A DNA stretch of 23,093 bases from assembly GCA_012515455.1 (NCBI GenBank), contig JAAYYJ010000001.1, positions 1 through 23,093 of the forward strand, given 5' to 3'. Every line of letters begins with the position of its first letter. The stretch's first letter is position 1. Source of the DNA: Oligosphaeraceae bacterium. Lineage in GTDB: Bacteria; Verrucomicrobiota; Lentisphaeria; Oligosphaerales; Oligosphaeraceae. The notes beneath the pieces are model-generated. The model worked only from the letters and a program-made list of their open reading frames with translations, was not told the origin of the DNA and searched no databases. This document shows positions 1 through 6,786 of this stretch, piece by piece. Position numbers and translations under genes: made by a program.

Positions 1-102
1 CAGCAGCAGCAGCAGCAGCGCCAGAAAAAAGAACCGCAAGACCCGGCAGTTGCTGTGCTGGCGCCCTAACTCCGGGGATGGATAGGCAGTCTTCGCAGGC
101 AT
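1..102 (-). CDS. N-terminal 34 codons of a probable penicillin-binding protein 2 (MrdA/PBP2), cut by the window edge
   Basis: An ATG at 102 opens a frame that stays open to base 1 and encodes 34 residues starting MPAKTAYPSPELGRQ. It has about 20 polar residues, a basic stretch (CRVLRF), and then a run of Phe and Leu that begins a membrane segment. That is the layout of a class B PBP: a short cytoplasmic tail followed by one anchor helix. It starts three bases after the mreD stop, in the mreC-mreD-mrdA order common in bacteria, where PBP2 is the transpeptidase of the elongation complex. A GGAG lies about 11 bases upstream. The identity rests on gene order and topology because no catalytic motif is in view. 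Another single-pass membrane protein is possible. Confidence 0.6.
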   Translation of the reverse strand, partial: MPAKTAYPSPELGRQHSNCRVLRFFFLALLLLLL

Positions 103-105
103 GAC

Positions 106-738
106 TCAGGCTTCTCCGGCACTTCCGGCTGCCTGCCCAAACAGCAGCCGTTCGGTGCCATCCAGCAGGGCGAACAGCAGCGGACCGGCAAAGACGGCAT
201 TGACCAGCACTCCCAGCAGCAGCTGCCGGGGCAGCAAGGCCAGGCGGGCGGTCCAGGACAGGCTCCCGGCCAGGAAGAGCAGATTGAGCAGCACAAAAAT
301 GCTGGTGGCGCACAGGCACTGCTGCAGTGAGAGTAGGGCCGGATGCTTTTGCGGTCCTGAGCCGCCGGTCTGGAGAAAGGCCAGATAGACCAGCAGGCAG
401 AGCAGCAGGCTGCTGGGCCCCAGGGGCAGGAAATTGCCTGAGTCCAGCAGTATTCCTCCTGCGACCGCGAGCAACAGGGACCAGGCCAGCGCCCGCCGGC
501 TGCCCAAGTAGGCCAGCAGCAGCACCGCGGCATAGCAGGGTATCTCGGGGAAATAATGGGGCAGGACGATTTGCTTGGCGCAGCACAGCAGCAGCAGTGC
601 GCAGTCAGCCAGCACAATATACCCATATCTCCAGATGCCCTGCCGGCGGAAGAAGAACTCCCGCAGCAGCTCCGGATTGAATGCGAGGCTGATTTCCAGC
701 AGACTGCGTTGGCTATGGTCTTTGACCGCGAAATTCAT
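106..738 (-). CDS. mreD: Rod shape-determining protein MreD
   Basis: This 210-aa protein is very hydrophobic, with about five membrane segments starting near residue 39, after a polar N-terminal stretch of roughly 38 residues. The segment around 90-110 (GGILLDSGNFLPLG) resembles the MreD signature in which a short D-containing loop follows a glycine-rich helix. MreD is an inner-membrane partner of MreC and the elongasome. The start lies three bases after the mreC stop (TAA GCC ATG) with no strong ribosome binding site of its own, so it is probably translated by coupling to mreC. MreD sequences diverge strongly, so position next to mreC carries much of the assignment. The length is slightly above the usual 160-180 aa because of the N-terminal extension. 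Confidence 0.8.
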   Translation of the reverse strand: MNFAVKDHSQRSLLEISLAFNPELLREFFFRRQGIWRYGYIVLADCALLLLCCAKQIVLPHYFPEIPCYAAVLLLAYLGSRRALAWSLLLAVAGGILLDSGNFLPLGPSSLLLCLLVYLAFLQTGGSGPQKHPALLSLQQCLCATSIFVLLNLLFLAGSLSWTARLALLPRQLLLGVLVNAVFAGPLLFALLDGTERLLFGQAAGSAGEA

Positions 739-741
739 GGC

Positions 742-1602
742 TTACTTGGGGATGGCGACCAGCAGAAAATTCAGATGCCCCAGCGCTGCTGCCGGGCTGA
801 TCTGATAGCGGCAGGCCCCGGCAGTGTCGGTTTCAATTTTGCGGATGATACCAATGGGGATGTCTGCGACCAAGTTCCCGCCGGCTAAATCGCAGGTCAC
901 GACCTGGTCCTCTATTTCTACTGAGGTGAAGGAATCACCGCTTAAAGAATACAAGGTCAGGTACTCAGGCGGGAAAAAACCCAGGATGGCCGGCGCGGGA
1001 GCGTAATCTGCGGGACAGTGTATGATGCCCCGGATATCCTTGCCGGCAATTTTGCCGGGCAGGGAGAATTTCGCACTGCCCAGCAAGGTTACCACGGCCT
1101 CGCGGGCGGAGGTCTCGCTGATTACTCCGACCAGGCCCTCGACGCTGCGGACCGCTTGACCGGCCTTCAGCCCATCACTGTAACCACGGTTGATCAACAG
1201 GGTGCCGTAATAATCGCTCAGCGGGTTGCGCTTGATGACTTCGCAGACCACCAGCACATGAGGCTGCTCCGGCAACTTGCTGAGGCGCAGTAGATACTGC
1301 AGGTAGTCGTTGTTTTTCTGCAGACCATAAATCTTCTTTTCCGCAATGAAAGCCCGCTGCCGGGCACTGGTAAGTTCCTGCAGCAGTGCATCCCGCTCAG
1401 CCACGCTCATATTTTCCGGCAGCCCCCCCAAAGCCTCCCTGGTCATCCGGGCGGTAATGGCGGCCAGGCACTTGCCCGGCTCGGAGGCAAAACGCACTGT
1501 GCCCTGAATGCGTTCCTGCACGCCCGCGGGCAGGAAAAACAGACTCAGAGACAAGGCGCAAAAACACAGCCAGAGAAATAATTTATCCGGGATGCTTGAC
1601 AT
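742..1602 (-). CDS. mreC: Rod shape-determining protein MreC
   Basis: This 286-aa protein has one N-terminal membrane segment (about residues 8-27), then a helical stretch of coiled-coil character (about 60-105), then the beta-rich MreC domain. Recognisable family pieces are VIKRNPLSDYYGTLLINRG, followed by GLKAGQAVRSVEGLVGVI. MreC is the periplasmic scaffold that links MreD and PBP2 in sidewall peptidoglycan synthesis. The gene begins the mreC-mreD-PBP2 operon, and no mreB lies upstream. The gene before it on this strand is an unrelated oxidoreductase ending 201 bases away. The ribosome binding site is weak (CGGAAA). A candidate promoter lies just upstream at 1627-1655. Length is normal for the family. 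Confidence 0.93.
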   Translation of the reverse strand: MSSIPDKLFLWLCFCALSLSLFFLPAGVQERIQGTVRFASEPGKCLAAITARMTREALGGLPENMSVAERDALLQELTSARQRAFIAEKKIYGLQKNNDYLQYLLRLSKLPEQPHVLVVCEVIKRNPLSDYYGTLLINRGYSDGLKAGQAVRSVEGLVGVISETSAREAVVTLLGSAKFSLPGKIAGKDIRGIIHCPADYAPAPAILGFFPPEYLTLYSLSGDSFTSVEIEDQVVTCDLAGGNLVADIPIGIIRKIETDTAGACRYQISPAAALGHLNFLLVAIPK

Positions 1603-1626
1603 ACTGCGGTTTCCGTTCAGCTGCGG

Positions 1627-1655
1627 GTAACAGCATAAATTAAAGCAGGAGTCAA
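1627..1655 (-). promoter_or_regulatory. Candidate sigma-70-type promoter of the mre operon
   Basis: On the minus strand TTGACT (1655-1650) is followed after 17 bases by TGTTAC (1632-1627). The -35 box matches consensus at five of six positions, but the -10 box is weak at three of six. The predicted start would leave a leader of only about 20 bases before mreC. Gene spacing fits a promoter here, since the upstream oxidoreductase ends about 150 bases earlier. Confidence 0.4.
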
Positions 1656-1660
1656 CCAGT

Positions 1661-1678
1661 CGGGCCGGGCATGGCCCG
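1661..1678 (-). terminator. Hairpin between the Gfo/Idh gene and mreC, possible weak terminator
   Basis: CGGGCC and GGCCCG form a perfect 6-bp GC stem around a 6-base loop. It sits about 125 bases past the oxidoreductase stop and immediately before the candidate mre promoter. There is no T-run on either side, so it is not a canonical intrinsic terminator. It may only help separate the two transcription units. Confidence 0.25.
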
Positions 1679-1803
1679 ATTCTGATGCGGGGGCAAATGC
1701 AGGCAGCGCATTGCGGGGGAGTTGGCGCTGGGCTGCAGGGTTGGTCCCGGTGTCCCGGTATGCTGCCAGGGGCAGTGCTTGCCCGCCACCGGAACCTTGC
1801 TCC

Positions 1804-2988
1804 TCAATAGCCGTATTCGCTCAAGGCCTCAGAGCCGAGTTCGCGGCTCAGCAGTGCCTTCAGGTCAATGGAGACACCGCGGGTCACTCCATCGGCGATG
1901 GGCTTGCCTTGCGACAGACTCTCCTCCGCACCCTGCAGCACCAGCGAGGTGTAGAAACCCAAAGAAGTGGGATTCATCATCTGTTCGCGCACTTTGGCCG
2001 TCAGCTGACCATTGTGGTTGGCAATGAATTTCTGGTAAATCCGGCCAGGACTGCTGATGCCATAGCCGGTCACTGTGCCGTCTTTCTCAAAATTTTTGAA
2101 CAGCGGGTTGACCTCGAAGATTCCATCCGGGTGGAGTTCATGCAGTCCAGGGGTATCGATGCCGAGGTCGAACATCGCTTCGCTGCAGATCATCCGGCTG
2201 GACTGCACTGTGGTGGCATGGGCGGTGTTGGGCAGGTGCCAGCCGGTGATGATATGCGCTACCGCACCATTGGCGAAAATGATTTCCGTATCACAGAGAT
2301 CGAAACCCTTGACGGCCACCGGGCTGAGACTGGGGAGCTTGTGCGAGAAACCGACGGAGCGGACTTCCACCGGGCGCAGGTCCACAATCTTGATCAAAGC
2401 ATCGCACATGTGTACGGTCAGGAAAGAAATGGGCGTGTTCCGCTCGGCAAAATTCGGGGTGGCGAAAAACATGGGTACGTGGTTGGGGTCCGCGATCATC
2501 AGCTTGTCCAGCATATACCAGACGCCGGCCTGGAACCGGCCGTACCGGCCGCTCTGATAGCGCGCCTCAGCCTCCTTGATTCTGGGGTCCTCGCGTTTGT
2601 GGAAATCTATGCCCAGGAGCTTGCCGGTGCGCTTGGCGGCCTGGAGCATCGCGTGCGTGTCCTTGACCGTCGCGGCGGTGGGCTTGGGGACCAGTACATC
2701 CAGCCCGGCCTCCAGTGCGGCGATTGTGGGTGCGGCATGGATATGGTCCGGGGTATTGATCTGGGCGGCCTCCAGCTTGACCTTGGCGAACATCTCGCGG
2801 TAGTCTTTGAAGCGGCGTTCGGCGGGGATGTTGAAGGTGTCACAGAACCAGTTGCGGAACTGATCATTCGGGTCGGCGACCGCGACGACATCCAGGAGGT
2901 GGCTGTAGTCGCTGCGATAATACAAGTACTGGTAGATTTCCCGTACTACAGACCCGACTCCGACGACTCCCAGACGCAATTTTTCCAT
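1804..2988 (-). CDS. Gfo/Idh/MocA family NAD(P)-dependent oxidoreductase
   Basis: This 394-aa protein has an N-terminal Rossmann fold with the glycine-rich loop in RLGVVGVGSVVREIYQYL (residues 4-21). The C-terminal alpha/beta domain is typical of this family, which oxidises or reduces sugars and inositols using a bound NAD(P). The usual EKP motif after the Rossmann fold reads VPKPTA here, so the lysine and proline are kept but the glutamate is not. A TVHMCDALIKI helix matches the region that normally carries the catalytic histidine. I chose the ATG at 2988 because GGAG lies 8 bases upstream and the glycine loop follows at once. A longer frame reaching 3213 would run into the preceding gene. 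There is no signal peptide, so it is cytoplasmic. The substrate is unknown. Confidence 0.88.
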   Translation of the reverse strand: MEKLRLGVVGVGSVVREIYQYLYYRSDYSHLLDVVAVADPNDQFRNWFCDTFNIPAERRFKDYREMFAKVKLEAAQINTPDHIHAAPTIAALEAGLDVLVPKPTAATVKDTHAMLQAAKRTGKLLGIDFHKREDPRIKEAEARYQSGRYGRFQAGVWYMLDKLMIADPNHVPMFFATPNFAERNTPISFLTVHMCDALIKIVDLRPVEVRSVGFSHKLPSLSPVAVKGFDLCDTEIIFANGAVAHIITGWHLPNTAHATTVQSSRMICSEAMFDLGIDTPGLHELHPDGIFEVNPLFKNFEKDGTVTGYGISSPGRIYQKFIANHNGQLTAKVREQMMNPTSLGFYTSLVLQGAEESLSQGKPIADGVTRGVSIDLKALLSRELGSEALSEYGY

Positions 2989-3047
2989 TGGAATATCTCC
3001 ATTTGTTCGTGATTGTACCGAAACGGAAGGAAAAGGACAATGCATAT

Positions 3048-3075
3048 AGTGTAACCGTTCTCCGGAAAATCGCAA
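3048..3075 (-). promoter_or_regulatory. Weak candidate promoter of the Gfo/Idh gene
   Basis: On the minus strand TTGCGA (3075-3070) and TACACT (3053-3048) are separated by 16 bases in an otherwise AT-rich gap between the hydrolase stop and the oxidoreductase start. Each box matches consensus at four of six positions, so this is suggestive only. The gap is 100 bases, and read-through from the hydrolase gene is equally possible. Confidence 0.25.
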
Positions 3076-3088
3076 CTGAGTCCCACGC

Positions 3089-4783
3089 TCAGGGGTCAAT
3101 TTTTTCCAGAAAAAATTCCCAGATTGCGGCCCACATCCGCAACAGGTCTTCCTGGCGCACCTCCTGGGCCTGCATTCCGGCCGGGAAATCAGCGGGCACT
3201 GATACCTCGCCATTGGCCAGGCATTGGCTGACCTGGATTTCGCCCCGGTATTTGCCTAGGTCAAAGGCCAGCGCCCGCAGCTGCCCGGCGCCATCCAGGG
3301 TGAGCACGATCTCGCCGGCGATGAGGCCGTTCTTGCTGCGCAGACTAAGCCGGCGGGAGCCGTCCGCCAGGCTGTCAGACTGGAGGTCCAGGTACTGATT
3401 GAGAATTTCCGGCGCGTTCTCCAGGGCCGCCAGGAAGCTGCTGCCCATCTGGAAACGGAAATACCGCCTGGGGGTGATGTACTGTGCCGCGGTGCGACCG
3501 GGCTGAGCCTCGCCTCGACCGATGAACAGCCGCTGGTTTTTGCCGCCCATCCACGGCGTGCCGGCGGCATCAGCACCGCAGCTGAATTCACCCAGCTCCG
3601 GGATGTTTCCACTCAGGCGGAAACTGTTGCCGTGACGCAGGAAGGATAAGCTGAACTGGTGCTTCTGAGCAGCGGCAGAGATGCTCCCCTGCAACTGCAG
3701 CGCGTGTCCCTTCCCGGGGGCCGGCGGGGTGAACATTTTGGCCCAAGCCGAACAGATGGCTGCCACCTGGGCCAGCGCCTCTTGCCCGGCAGGGGCGGAT
3801 GCCGACGCTGCCGCCGGGAGATCCGCGGCAAAGAATGCCACATTCTGCTTGACCAGACCGGGCAGGGCGGCAATGGCAGTGTAATGGGTAGCGCCGGGCA
3901 GCCAGGTCACATTCTGACACGCGCTGGCGGTTGCCAACTGCCGGGCGCAGTCCGGCGGAATCACGTCGTCATTCTCGGCAAAAACCAGCATCAGCGCTCC
4001 GCGGCGGCTCAAATTCTGCAGTGCTGCAGCCTGGGCCAGCGGGTCGATGCGAGCGAGCAGCGACCAAATGCGCTCCTGGTCGGGTGGCGTTTGCCGGGAG
4101 ATGAAATTCTGAAACTGCCGGGTCTCGCGGGCGAAGGAGAAGATTCGCCGCAAGTCTCCGCCGCCGAGCATCGCAGCCACGCGCCGGATGCGCGGTTCGT
4201 TGCCGCACAGGCTGGTCGACAGAATGGCCCCCAGGCTGGTCCCGGCGACGCCGATTTTGCCGGCATCGACGGCGGGCAGCGAGGTCAGGAGGTCAATGGC
4301 CCGGCGGGCGTCGGCCTGACCCTGGGTGAATGATTCGAGGAAGACGTCGGTGGAGGCGAAGATGGCTCCGCGGCCGGCCTGTCCGGCACGTTCGTCGAAA
4401 TACGGCATCTTGCAGAACATAGCCGGTATGCCGGCCCGGGCCAGGCTGCCGCAGAGCAGCCGCTCGAGTTCGTAATTTCCGTGCAGGATATGGAACACCA
4501 GCACTGCCGGCAGGCTGTGTGAGCCGCGGTCATCCTCTGCCGCCCGGGGCAGGAACAGTTCCCCCGGGACGGTGTTGTTCTCCGGCAGGCTGGTCCTGAT
4601 CGGGGAGGGGAAGGTGATTTTATAGGTGCTGATGGCGGTGTCCTGCTGCAGCAGTTCGGCGCTGGCACTGAATCCCTCGCCGCAGCTGCAGTCTTGGGCC
4701 GGTATGGACAGCAGCAGGTTTTTGCCGTGCAGGCTACTTAGTCCGAGCAACCCCACCAACAGCCAGCCAAGAACAGAGCGCAT
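3089..4783 (-). CDS. Secreted alpha/beta hydrolase (dienelactone hydrolase/acetyl-esterase-like) with an unknown C-terminal domain
   Basis: This 564-aa protein starts with a signal peptide (MRSVLGWLLVGLLGLSSLHG). Residues about 70-320 form an alpha/beta-hydrolase domain. The nucleophile elbow is GTSLG with Ser183, an acidic residue lies in FAENDDVIPP (Asp272 or Asp273), and the histidine is His300 in PGATHYTAI. The catalytic triad is therefore complete. The closest families are dienelactone-hydrolase-like and acetyl-xylan-esterase-like enzymes, which cleave ester bonds; the true substrate is unknown. An Ala-rich linker near 320-335 leads to a C-terminal region of about 230 residues that is beta-rich in appearance and that I do not recognise. 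AGGAG sits 8 bases before the ATG. It lies upstream of the oxidoreductase on the same strand, with 100 bases between them. Confidence 0.8.
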   Translation of the reverse strand: MRSVLGWLLVGLLGLSSLHGKNLLLSIPAQDCSCGEGFSASAELLQQDTAISTYKITFPSPIRTSLPENNTVPGELFLPRAAEDDRGSHSLPAVLVFHILHGNYELERLLCGSLARAGIPAMFCKMPYFDERAGQAGRGAIFASTDVFLESFTQGQADARRAIDLLTSLPAVDAGKIGVAGTSLGAILSTSLCGNEPRIRRVAAMLGGGDLRRIFSFARETRQFQNFISRQTPPDQERIWSLLARIDPLAQAAALQNLSRRGALMLVFAENDDVIPPDCARQLATASACQNVTWLPGATHYTAIAALPGLVKQNVAFFAADLPAAASASAPAGQEALAQVAAICSAWAKMFTPPAPGKGHALQLQGSISAAAQKHQFSLSFLRHGNSFRLSGNIPELGEFSCGADAAGTPWMGGKNQRLFIGRGEAQPGRTAAQYITPRRYFRFQMGSSFLAALENAPEILNQYLDLQSDSLADGSRRLSLRSKNGLIAGEIVLTLDGAGQLRALAFDLGKYRGEIQVSQCLANGEVSVPADFPAGMQAQEVRQEDLLRMWAAIWEFFLEKIDP

Positions 4784-4801
4784 AATGTCTACTCCTGATC
4801 G

Positions 4802-4830
4802 AAAATAGTTATTATTGCCCAGCAGATCAA
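4802..4830 (-). promoter_or_regulatory. Candidate promoter of the secreted hydrolase gene
   Basis: On the minus strand TTGATC (4830-4825) is followed after 17 bases by TATTTT (4807-4802). It sits in an AT-rich patch just before the ribosome binding site. The boxes match consensus at four positions each with ideal spacing. The predicted leader is very short, roughly 12-15 bases. Confidence 0.35.
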
Positions 4831-4892
4831 CCCAGGTTGCAAATCAGGGCCGGAAGCACCCGCGGCGCCAACGGACTTTGCTGCGGCAGAGG

Positions 4893-6707
4893 CTATTTCC
4901 TGATGATGCCGTCGACCTTCAGAACCGGCCGCGTCCAGCCCTTGATGGTGATCTCCTCACCAGTGACTTCAACTACCAGATTTTCCCAGGGACGCAAATC
5001 AATAATGCTGCTGTGCAGATAGCAGATTGGCACCAGAGTGTAGTTCCGGCTCTCACAGAGAACATGGCTGGCGTAGGCGGAGGCATTCCCCTGCAGGGAA
5101 ATCACTATCCCGCTCCTCCGAGGTTGGAGCGGCGGCGCAGTGAGGTTGGCAGACTGGACCGGCTCAGCGGAGGCTGCCGCGGCCGGGCTCGCAACCTCAG
5201 CCGCAGAGTCCGGCCCGGTGGCAGCCGGATGCGCCGCTGCCGGGGCGGGAGCAGACGCAGTGCCGCCCGCTGCAGGAGGGCTCAGCAATATGCGCTGCCG
5301 CCCGTCAGCCATTACGACTGCGCCATCCGCCGGCGCGGCCGCTGGTACTGCACTCTCCCGGGCAGCATCCTGGGCCGCGACTTGCGCCTTCAAGGTCTGC
5401 TGGCGCTTCTCGTCTTCAAGCTTCTGTTGATCCAGGGCTAGACGTTCCTGCCGGGCGGCCTCGAGGCGCTGCTGAATTTCGGCATTTTCGCGGGCCAGGC
5501 GTTCGGCTTCCTGACGGACCTGTTCCAGTTTGGTGGCCTCTTCCTTGGTTGCCGCTTCCATCCGCTCGCGTTCCTGGCGCAAAGACTCGACTTTCTTTTC
5601 GGCTTGCTGCAGGTCCGCCTGCAAAGCCTGGATGGCTTTCTCGGTCAGGGACTGCTTCTGCTCGCTTTCGCGCCGGCGTTCTTCGGCTTCCTGGGCCTTT
5701 TTCAAAGCCGCCTCGGCCTTCTCGACAATGGCCAGCTTCTCCTGTTCCAGCTTATCCGCTTCGGTCCGGGCGGTTTCGGCTTGCAGGCGGGACTCTTCCC
5801 GGGCCGCCGTCAGAGCGGCAGAGACCTTGCGGGCTTCCGCCTCCCATTTATCTTTCTCCGACAGCACTGTCTTGGCCTTCAACTCGGCCTCCAGCTTCTG
5901 CTGCTCCAGTTTCTTCTGTTCTTCGCTGGCCTGCAGCAGCGCTTTCTCCCGTTCCGCGCGGGCCAGGGCCGCCTTGACCTCAGCATTCTCCCGCAACAGC
6001 TGCAGGCGCTCGACCTCGCGCTGGAGGTCTCCGAGGGCATTCGCATCCTGCATTGTCGCTTGCTTGAGTTTCTCGGCATCGGCGCGCAACTGTTTTAGAC
6101 GCTGCTGTTCCTCTTCCAGCTGCGCCTGCTGGCGGGCGTGCTCTTCCTTCAATTGGTTGCGCTGTGCTTCCAAGGTGCTGATCTCGGCCCGTGCGGCTTG
6201 GTTTGCGGAGGTGCTGCTCACCTGATCCGGTTTGGCAGCTGGACCCTCGGCGGCGGGAAAACTGATATAGGCAGCACTGACCCAGGCGGTGGTGCCCGCA
6301 GGAGGAATGACCTGGCACCAGCCGTCATTCGGAATGCCTGCCAGGGTCAGTTTTGTCTGTACCGGAATATGGTGAAAGTTGGTGAACATCTCGCCTGCGC
6401 CAGTATGCAGAAAGCACGTGTCGTTGATCACAATATTTTCGGCATTGAGGTGCTCGCTGCGGACCCAGCCGAGGATGTTTTCCGGCAGCAGGATTTCGTA
6501 CCAGTCATCCTGCTGCCGCAAGACCTGGACCACTGCACCCTGGTTCAGCACCCCCAGGCGTTCATAGAAGCTCGCCGGTCGCGGTCGCACCGCCAGGCTG
6601 TTGCTGTTGACTATGCCTTGGCGCGGAGGGACTGTGCCTTCCGCCAAAACCAACCCGGCAGACATTATTGCCAATGCGACTAGAAAAAGCCAGCGGTTGT
6701 CTTTCAT
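4893..6707 (-). CDS. Secreted SH3-domain protein with a long central coiled coil
   Basis: This 604-aa protein has a signal peptide (about residues 1-22) and then two bacterial SH3-like repeats. The first spans about 31-90 (NSLAVRPRPASF to ILGWVRSEHL). The second spans about 92-150 (TCFLHTGAG to TTAWVSAAYI). Residues about 170-455 are a highly charged Glu/Lys/Gln/Arg-rich coiled coil. An Ala/Pro-rich linker follows to about 530. A compact C-terminal beta domain (about 535-604) ends in ITIKGWTRPVLKVDGIIRK. Bacterial SH3 domains often bind peptidoglycan or peptides, and the coiled coil suggests an elongated periplasmic structural role. The ATG at 6707 is preferred over one 33 bases upstream because the signal peptide starts there and AGGGA precedes it. 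Confidence 0.78.
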   Translation of the reverse strand: MKDNRWLFLVALAIMSAGLVLAEGTVPPRQGIVNSNSLAVRPRPASFYERLGVLNQGAVVQVLRQQDDWYEILLPENILGWVRSEHLNAENIVINDTCFLHTGAGEMFTNFHHIPVQTKLTLAGIPNDGWCQVIPPAGTTAWVSAAYISFPAAEGPAAKPDQVSSTSANQAARAEISTLEAQRNQLKEEHARQQAQLEEEQQRLKQLRADAEKLKQATMQDANALGDLQREVERLQLLRENAEVKAALARAEREKALLQASEEQKKLEQQKLEAELKAKTVLSEKDKWEAEARKVSAALTAAREESRLQAETARTEADKLEQEKLAIVEKAEAALKKAQEAEERRRESEQKQSLTEKAIQALQADLQQAEKKVESLRQERERMEAATKEEATKLEQVRQEAERLARENAEIQQRLEAARQERLALDQQKLEDEKRQQTLKAQVAAQDAARESAVPAAAPADGAVVMADGRQRILLSPPAAGGTASAPAPAAAHPAATGPDSAAEVASPAAAASAEPVQSANLTAPPLQPRRSGIVISLQGNASAYASHVLCESRNYTLVPICYLHSSIIDLRPWENLVVEVTGEEITIKGWTRPVLKVDGIIRK

Positions 6708-6786
6708 AATTGGTTCCCTGTTGCAAGAGTGATGAAACAAACTCCCGGTGGTGGACTATTAACGCGGGCGCTTTGCGGCCGCTGGA

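Noticed and set aside
1..18. CAG trinucleotide microsatellite at the window start
   Set aside because: On the minus strand these are CTG leucine codons in the membrane segment of the PBP2-like gene, so it is coding sequence.
2989..3213. 75-residue N-terminal extension of the Gfo/Idh protein
   Set aside because: It overlaps the end of the hydrolase gene in another frame, and the Rossmann fold begins at the downstream ATG, which has GGAG upstream.
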